Origin: an uncultured Acidobacteriota bacterium
GTDB taxonomy: Bacteria; Acidobacteriota; Thermoanaerobaculia; Gp7-AA8
NCBI GenBank assembly: GCA_937870635.1
Contig: CALMZP010000124.1
Coordinates: 1-33,861 of the forward strand
Direction: 5' to 3'
DNA: 33,861 bases
Positions 28,841-33,861 of the stretch are shown here, one piece after another (the stretch's first letter is position 1; each line of letters starts with the position of its first letter). The position numbers and the translations under genes are program-made. The notes under the pieces are model-generated. The model had not been told where the DNA came from. It saw only the letters and a program-made list of their open reading frames with translations, and searched no databases.

Positions 28841-31800
28841 TATGCGACGGCTGTCGGCGGCGGCACGGCCTCCAACTCGATTGCCAACAGCGGCACCATC
28901 GCAATCCATGCGACGGCGTTCGCAAGCGCGCAGAGCTTTGCCTATGCGAGCGCGAGCGTGAGTACCGGCATTCTCCAGTCGGCGAATGCAACCGGCACCG
29001 CCCTGGGCAATACCGCCAATGCGGTGAATTCGATCACCAACAGCGGCACGATTGATATCCTGGCCAGTGCTTCGGCGGTTGCTGCAGGGATCGTTGCGCC
29101 GGCCTCGGCGACAGCCATAGTGGTTGGATCCGCCACGGCGGTTGCCGCGGTCGGGACCGGGATTAACCAGTTTGCGTCCGCCAGCGCGGCGACGAAGACG
29201 GCCGCCACGGTGGTCATCGGTGGCACGACGATCGTCACGTACAACAATAACGGCGTGGCGAACGCGTCCAACACCATCACCAATAGCGGCACCATCAACG
29301 TGGTTGCTGACGCCTTTGCATCCGCGGCTTTTGCGGAAGCTTACGCCAGTATCGATGACGGCATCCAGCAGGATGCGATCGCTTTCGGCGGCTCCGGTGC
29401 GACAGCTGCGGTCTCGTTGACCAACGCTACTGGCGGCGCCATCAATATTGTTGCCGACGCGGGCGCTAACGGCATTTTCACAGCCTTTGCCAGTGCGAGC
29501 GTTGAAACCGGGATCGACCAGGAAGCTGAAGCCTTCGTCAAAGAAGGCACGGCAATAGCGGACGTTTCACTCGACAATTCCGGCTCGATCACCGTCATTG
29601 CCGATGCCAATGCGGTGGCAAGTGGAACCGGCGTGTTTGGCACTCCGATTGCGGGTTCGGCGACGGCATTTGCCTTCGTTGGCACCGGCATTAATCAGAC
29701 TGCTTTTGCTAGTGGATTCGGCGTTCAGACACTTACCCACACAGCGGGAAGCACCCTCCTCTTCACGTTTGCGGGCTCTGCCTCGGCGGCTGCTTCGCTG
29801 ACCAACAGCGGCGCGATCACGATCGTCGCCGATGCCGATGCGGCAGGCGGCAGCGCGTGGGCGGCGGCCTCGGTAGGCACGGGCCTCGACCAGAATGCGG
29901 TCGCGTTCGGCGTCAGTGCCGCCGATGCCTCGGCTTCGATCGTCAACGATGGCACGTTCGCAGTCGTCGCCGATGCGAATGCCTTGGGGACGTCGGCTGC
30001 TTTTGCTACTGCCTTCGTCGGCACGGGTATTGAACAGAGTGCCACCGCGGTTGCCATATCGGGGACCGCGACTGCCAATGTGAGCCTCACGAACAGCGTC
30101 AGCATCGCAGTCGGTGTGGACGCGTTTGCATCCGCTTCGTCCTTTGCTTTCGCGGGTGCTTTCCTCAGCCAGGGCATCGATCAGAACGCCTTCGCCTCGG
30201 GATCGGCCGGTACTGCTTCGGTGTCGCTGGTTAACAGCGGCGATATCTCCGTTGCGGTCGACGCCTCGGCGACTGCCTTGTTCGCGATCGCGATCGCGTC
30301 GATCAGCTCCGATGCCATCGACCAGAACGCAACCGGCGTTGACCAAGCGGTCGTGTCTCTCAACAACAGCGGCACCATTTCAATCACCGCCGAGGCGGAC
30401 GCGGGCAACATCGGCACCTCGACCTTCGCGCTCGCCAGCGCCTTTATCGCAACCGGTATCAACCAGAGCGCGTTCGCGTTCGGAACCGGCGGAGCGGCGA
30501 CGGTTACGCTCGTCAACACCGGCGGGATCCTGATTTCCGCCGATGCGGTCGGTGCGCTCGCGAGCGACGGCTCGGCCGCAGCATTTGCGGTGATCGGCTC
30601 GGCGATCCTCCAGGTTGCTGCAGCTTCGTCCGCGGCAAACGTCGGACTGCTCAACGACGACACGATCCTCGTCCTTGCCGATGCGTCGGCGATCGCTGAC
30701 GAGGATGCGACCGCGGTCGCCGGGATCGGCGCCTTCATCGTTCAGTCGGCAAGCGCTTTCGGAACGGGCGGCGATGCCAACGTGGCGCTCACGAACAACA
30801 GCGTGTTGGTTGCCGATGCTGACGCACTCGCGATCGGCGGCAACGACGTGTTCGCAAGCGCGTTTGTCGGCTCCGGAATCATCCAGGTGGCTTCTGGTGG
30901 AACGACCGGCACCGCCGGTGCCTCGCTCGTCAACAACGGGCTGATCAGCATCACCGCTGATGCCGAAGGCATTGGCGGTGGCACGGGCACCGGCCTCGCT
31001 TTCGCTAGCGGCGGAGTGCAGATTGCCGCGGCCGGTTCGGGCGCGGTGGCGAGCATCGACAACAACGCGACGATGGTCGTCGCGGCCGAAGCCGACATCC
31101 TCGTCGGTAATGCCGCGCAGAAGGGCGCGAGCGCGTTCGCAAGCGCAGTAGCTCTCGGTTGGCTGCAGGTTGCGGCCGCATCCACGTTCACCGGGACCGG
31201 TACGGTCATTTTCACGACCGCTGCGGCGGCTTCAGTCACGCTCACTAACGTTGGCTTCCTGGTGACCTTTACGGGTGTAACCAGCCCGAGTGGTCCGGCC
31301 CTTGCGATCCTGGACAACAGCGGCGCGATGAGCGTCACGGCCGGCGCGAGCGCGGTCGGCGACGACCTCGTCGCCGCCATCGCGGTCGCCAGCGGTTTCA
31401 CCCAGGTTGCTGTCGGGTCGCCCGCGGAAGCCGTGTTTCTCAATGGCCCTGCCGGCACAGCGACGGCCGGCGGGACGCTGGTAGTCGCGGCTTCGGCCTT
31501 CGCGTCAGGCGACAACTCGGGTTCGGCCATCGCGATTGCCGATGCGATCGACCAGACGGCAATTGCCGCGCAAACGGTCACCCAGTTCATCCTCGGTGGC
31601 ACCGCCACCGTGCACTTCACTACCGGTGGCGGAACCATCCTTGCGGTCGAGGACAGCGCGCAGCTGATCCTTGGCTTCGCGAACACGCCGGTCGGCCCAG
31701 CCAATGCGTTGGTCGTCAACAGCGGCATTATCGACGTAGCGGCAACTGCGACTGCGATCGTCAACGGCAACCAGGGCCCGGTGACCCAGACCACGGCTCC

Positions 31801-33861
31801 GGCTTTCGCACTGGCGGCCGCTGACGGCATCGACCAGTTCGTGCGTGGCGATCCCGCCTCGGCCACCGTCGTCAACAGCGGCAGCCTCGAGGTTACCGCG
31901 GCCGCGCTGGCTTCTGGTGTTACCGGTGCGGCGGCCCTCGCCTTCGCAACCGGCATCTCGCAGGTCGCGTCGGCAGTCGCCTTCACTTCGGCGCTGTTCT
32001 TCCACCTCGAGACGTTCACCACGACCGATGTCTTCGGCCACACGAACACCTTCCAGACCTTCACTCTGACTGGCACGGCCTTCGCGGCCACCAACGTCGG
32101 CCAGGCGACGGTCAACCTCGAAAACAGCGGGGTTATCGAGGTGGTCGCGGTCGCAAGCGCGGTCGCTGGAAGCACCGGGACGGCAGCGGCCTTCGCCGCG
32201 GGCGCCTTCCAGGCGGCATTCGGAACGTCGGCCAACGCCAATGCGGTCAACAGCGGGACGATGGACGTCTTCGCCGTAGCGGACGCTTCGGGCACCTTCG
32301 CGGTGGCCTCGGCGGGCGCCATCGGCCTCGGCCAGTTCCTCTCCGGCACCGCGATGAACGCGTCGTTCTCGAACACAGGCGAGCTGCTAGTCGCAGCGTT
32401 CGCGGACGCGACCGGCACGTCCGGCGTGGCCTTCGCCAGCGCGACCGGCTACTCGGTCGTCGGCGCAGGCGGCGGGACGCTCAATGTCGATATCTTCAAC
32501 AGCGGCTCGAGCATCATCGTCGCGGCCGAAGCGGTCGCTCCGGGAACTGCATTCGCGTCCGCGGACGGCATTTTCGTCGCCAACCTGCCGACGTTCACTG
32601 GAACGGCGACGCTCGGCAACCCGGTCTCGGGCAACCTGACCAACGCCGGGCTCATCGACGTCCTTGCCTTCGCTTCTGGTGGAACATTCACCACGCCGAC
32701 CGGAACGACGGGCACCGGAGTGACGACGATCGCGTTGAGCAGCGCGTTCGCCAACGGCATCGAGATCCTCAGCGGTGTCAACACGATGACCGTGACCAAC
32801 ACCGGCGTGATCCTCGTCGATGCGATTGTCGCCAACGGCGGCACTGCGTACGCGGCCGGCCTGCTAGTAAAGGCCAACGGCGCCGCGGTTCCGGCCGTCG
32901 GCGACGTGTTCACCTTCACCAACGACGGCGGAACGATCATCGTCCGCGAGTCGGTGGATGGCGGTGCGACGTTCCGGCGCGGGATGGCGATCGACGTTGC
33001 CGCTGCGGCGAACAACTCGGTCATCAACCTGCTCGGTGACGGCTACATCTACGGCAACATCGACGTGCAGACGGGCGACCAGATCTTCGTCGAGGCGGGC
33101 ACCACCGTGTTCGACGGGATTGTCAATCCCGAGTGCATGCCGCCGGTGTTCGATGATCCGCTCGTCTCCGGCTGCGGCCAGGGCACGCTGACGATCCAGA
33201 ACGGGGGCAACCTTTACCTGGTCGACGGCAACGACGACCCGACGATGGATGACGGACCGTCCTACGTCTTCGTCAACACCTTCAACATGGGTGATACCGG
33301 CACGATCACGTACGAGCTGCACCCGACTGCGGGCGGTGGAACGCAGGCGATCGGCACCTATCCGCAGGTGTTCGCTGACGTTGCCAACCTCGACGGGACT
33401 CTGGTTGCCGACATCACGCTGGCGACCCCGCTTCCGGCCGACAGCTACTTCTGGAACAACGTCATCGACGCGAATGTCCGCAACGGCGTCTTCGACGAGT
33501 GCATCATCCTCGGGTTCCCGGGGGCAGGCGCGCCGGGCTCGCTGTTCCTCGACGGAGGCTGCATCTACGACAGCCAGGCCAACGTCGACATCGGCATCGA
33601 GCGGATCGGCTTCGACGAGATCGCCGGGCTGACCCCGAACCAGCTGGCCGTGGCCGGCGCCCTCGAGGCGGTCTATTCGCCGACCCTGACGGGGCCGTTC
33701 GGTAACCTCATCCTGCAGCTGTTCAACTTCGAGGACGGCGACGAGGCGCTCTTCGGCGATGCCCTCGATATGCTCAGCGGCGTCGAGTATCCGAACTACC
33801 TGCACGCGGTCCGGAACAACACGTTCGTTCTGAACAGCTTCGTGTCGGATCAGATCGACTG
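28832..33861 (+). CDS. giant Ala-rich autotransporter adhesin-like protein, partial at both ends
   Basis: A single frame of 1,676 codons with no stop, running off the window. Residues 1-1350 are made of repeated units of about 45-55 residues: a core like NSGTI or NNSGTISI, then an Ala/Asp-rich stretch (ADAxAxA), then GIxQxAxA. This fits a right-handed beta-helix passenger. A non-repetitive part with four Cys follows (about 33,120-33,580), and NQLAVAGALEAVYSP near 33,640 looks like the start of a linker to an autotransporter barrel, which lies outside the window. No start codon or signal peptide is seen; the frame enters from within the antisense of dnaE2. The protein would be surface-exposed and could serve in adhesion. 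It resembles autotransporters of Alphaproteobacteria more than the rest of the window (from memory, unverified). Confidence 0.85.
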   Translation, partial: MGQYATAVGGGTASNSIANSGTIAIHATAFASAQSFAYASASVSTGILQSANATGTALGNTANAVNSITNSGTIDILASASAVAAGIVAPASATAIVVGSATAVAAVGTGINQFASASAATKTAATVVIGGTTIVTYNNNGVANASNTITNSGTINVVADAFASAAFAEAYASIDDGIQQDAIAFGGSGATAAVSLTNATGGAINIVADAGANGIFTAFASASVETGIDQEAEAFVKEGTAIADVSLDNSGSITVIADANAVASGTGVFGTPIAGSATAFAFVGTGINQTAFASGFGVQTLTHTAGSTLLFTFAGSASAAASLTNSGAITIVADADAAGGSAWAAASVGTGLDQNAVAFGVSAADASASIVNDGTFAVVADANALGTSAAFATAFVGTGIEQSATAVAISGTATANVSLTNSVSIAVGVDAFASASSFAFAGAFLSQGIDQNAFASGSAGTASVSLVNSGDISVAVDASATALFAIAIASISSDAIDQNATGVDQAVVSLNNSGTISITAEADAGNIGTSTFALASAFIATGINQSAFAFGTGGAATVTLVNTGGILISADAVGALASDGSAAAFAVIGSAILQVAAASSAANVGLLNDDTILVLADASAIADEDATAVAGIGAFIVQSASAFGTGGDANVALTNNSVLVADADALAIGGNDVFASAFVGSGIIQVASGGTTGTAGASLVNNGLISITADAEGIGGGTGTGLAFASGGVQIAAAGSGAVASIDNNATMVVAAEADILVGNAAQKGASAFASAVALGWLQVAAASTFTGTGTVIFTTAAAASVTLTNVGFLVTFTGVTSPSGPALAILDNSGAMSVTAGASAVGDDLVAAIAVASGFTQVAVGSPAEAVFLNGPAGTATAGGTLVVAASAFASGDNSGSAIAIADAIDQTAIAAQTVTQFILGGTATVHFTTGGGTILAVEDSAQLILGFANTPVGPANALVVNSGIIDVAATATAIVNGNQGPVTQTTAPAFALAAADGIDQFVRGDPASATVVNSGSLEVTAAALASGVTGAAALAFATGISQVASAVAFTSALFFHLETFTTTDVFGHTNTFQTFTLTGTAFAATNVGQATVNLENSGVIEVVAVASAVAGSTGTAAAFAAGAFQAAFGTSANANAVNSGTMDVFAVADASGTFAVASAGAIGLGQFLSGTAMNASFSNTGELLVAAFADATGTSGVAFASATGYSVVGAGGGTLNVDIFNSGSSIIVAAEAVAPGTAFASADGIFVANLPTFTGTATLGNPVSGNLTNAGLIDVLAFASGGTFTTPTGTTGTGVTTIALSSAFANGIEILSGVNTMTVTNTGVILVDAIVANGGTAYAAGLLVKANGAAVPAVGDVFTFTNDGGTIIVRESVDGGATFRRGMAIDVAAAANNSVINLLGDGYIYGNIDVQTGDQIFVEAGTTVFDGIVNPECMPPVFDDPLVSGCGQGTLTIQNGGNLYLVDGNDDPTMDDGPSYVFVNTFNMGDTGTITYELHPTAGGGTQAIGTYPQVFADVANLDGTLVADITLATPLPADSYFWNNVIDANVRNGVFDECIILGFPGAGAPGSLFLDGGCIYDSQANVDIGIERIGFDEIAGLTPNQLAVAGALEAVYSPTLTGPFGNLILQLFNFEDGDEALFGDALDMLSGVEYPNYLHAVRNNTFVLNSFVSDQID

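Noticed and set aside
28841-28909. N-terminal extension of the dnaE2 frame to 28909
   Set aside because: These 23 codons translate antisense autotransporter sequence and do not match DnaE2; the real N-terminal half is missing.
30742-32418. 558-codon open frame on the minus strand, and several other antisense frames at 28942-33805
   Set aside because: They are mirror frames of the Ala/Gly-rich autotransporter repeats; their residues are low-complexity Ala/Val/Pro with no domain, and the plus frame shows clear repeat units and a barrel linker.

Overview
This GC-rich, densely coded bacterial window seems to come from two sources. About 28.8 kb at the left looks like one genome. Its mix of genes, its many intergenic inverted repeats and its frequent lack of Shine-Dalgarno sequences suggest an Acidobacteriota-like lineage; this is an inference, since no marker gene was compared. 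From about 28,840 to the end lies a different kind of DNA: one Ala/Gly/Ser/Thr-rich, internally repeated reading frame of a giant autotransporter, open at both ends. The join cuts a DnaE2-type polymerase gene and falls on a ~10-base stretch compatible with both genes, so a chimeric assembly is more likely than a natural fusion.

Layout. 108-1643: ComM/YifB-type AAA+ protein. 1844-2224: small unknown protein with a clear promoter and terminator. 2338-5042 (minus): FadL-type outer-membrane protein followed by a secreted SGNH/GDSL hydrolase. 5134-5934: secreted unknown protein. 6074-7483 (minus): gatB, divergent from a secreted M20 amidohydrolase. 8825-10870 (minus): glycogen debranching enzyme, divergent from an alpha/beta hydrolase and a receiver protein. 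12171-14605: second receiver (minus), tRNA-Arg(CCG), prs and ribosomal protein L25. 14691-15790: an AhpD-like gene with an in-frame TGA, overlapping a thioredoxin-fold lipoprotein. 15912-17978: small membrane protein, third receiver, a glutaredoxin-pterin dehydratase fusion and a Gly-rich protein. 18069-22015 (minus): PrsW protease overlapping a 978-residue metallopeptidase/propeller/barrel protein. 22180-24695 (minus): ECF sigma factor, anti-sigma-like protein and an Ala-rich helical membrane protein. 24936-26927 (minus): a partner-switching module (GAF-PP2C phosphatase, kinase, STAS). 27143-28840 (minus): 5'-truncated dnaE2.

The most interesting observation is 14691-15230. A TGA sits exactly where AhpD proteins have the peroxidatic cysteine (C78-x-x-U81-x-x-x-H85, with E66 twelve residues before C78). 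The same frame continues with family-like sequence for 98 codons, and a strong hairpin with GG in its loop begins just after the TGA. This is what a bacterial selenoprotein with a SECIS element looks like. Its 4-base overlap with a thioredoxin-fold lipoprotein suggests a peroxide-reducing pair.

A second theme is a set of intergenic inverted repeats built from short tandem units, mostly of 7 bases, with several unrelated unit sequences but the same design. Every copy abuts the 3' end of a gene. A different GC-rich palindrome occurs between genes and also in frame inside dnaE2. A third theme is -10-like boxes lying only 6-10 bases before start codons without Shine-Dalgarno sequences, suggesting common leaderless mRNAs.
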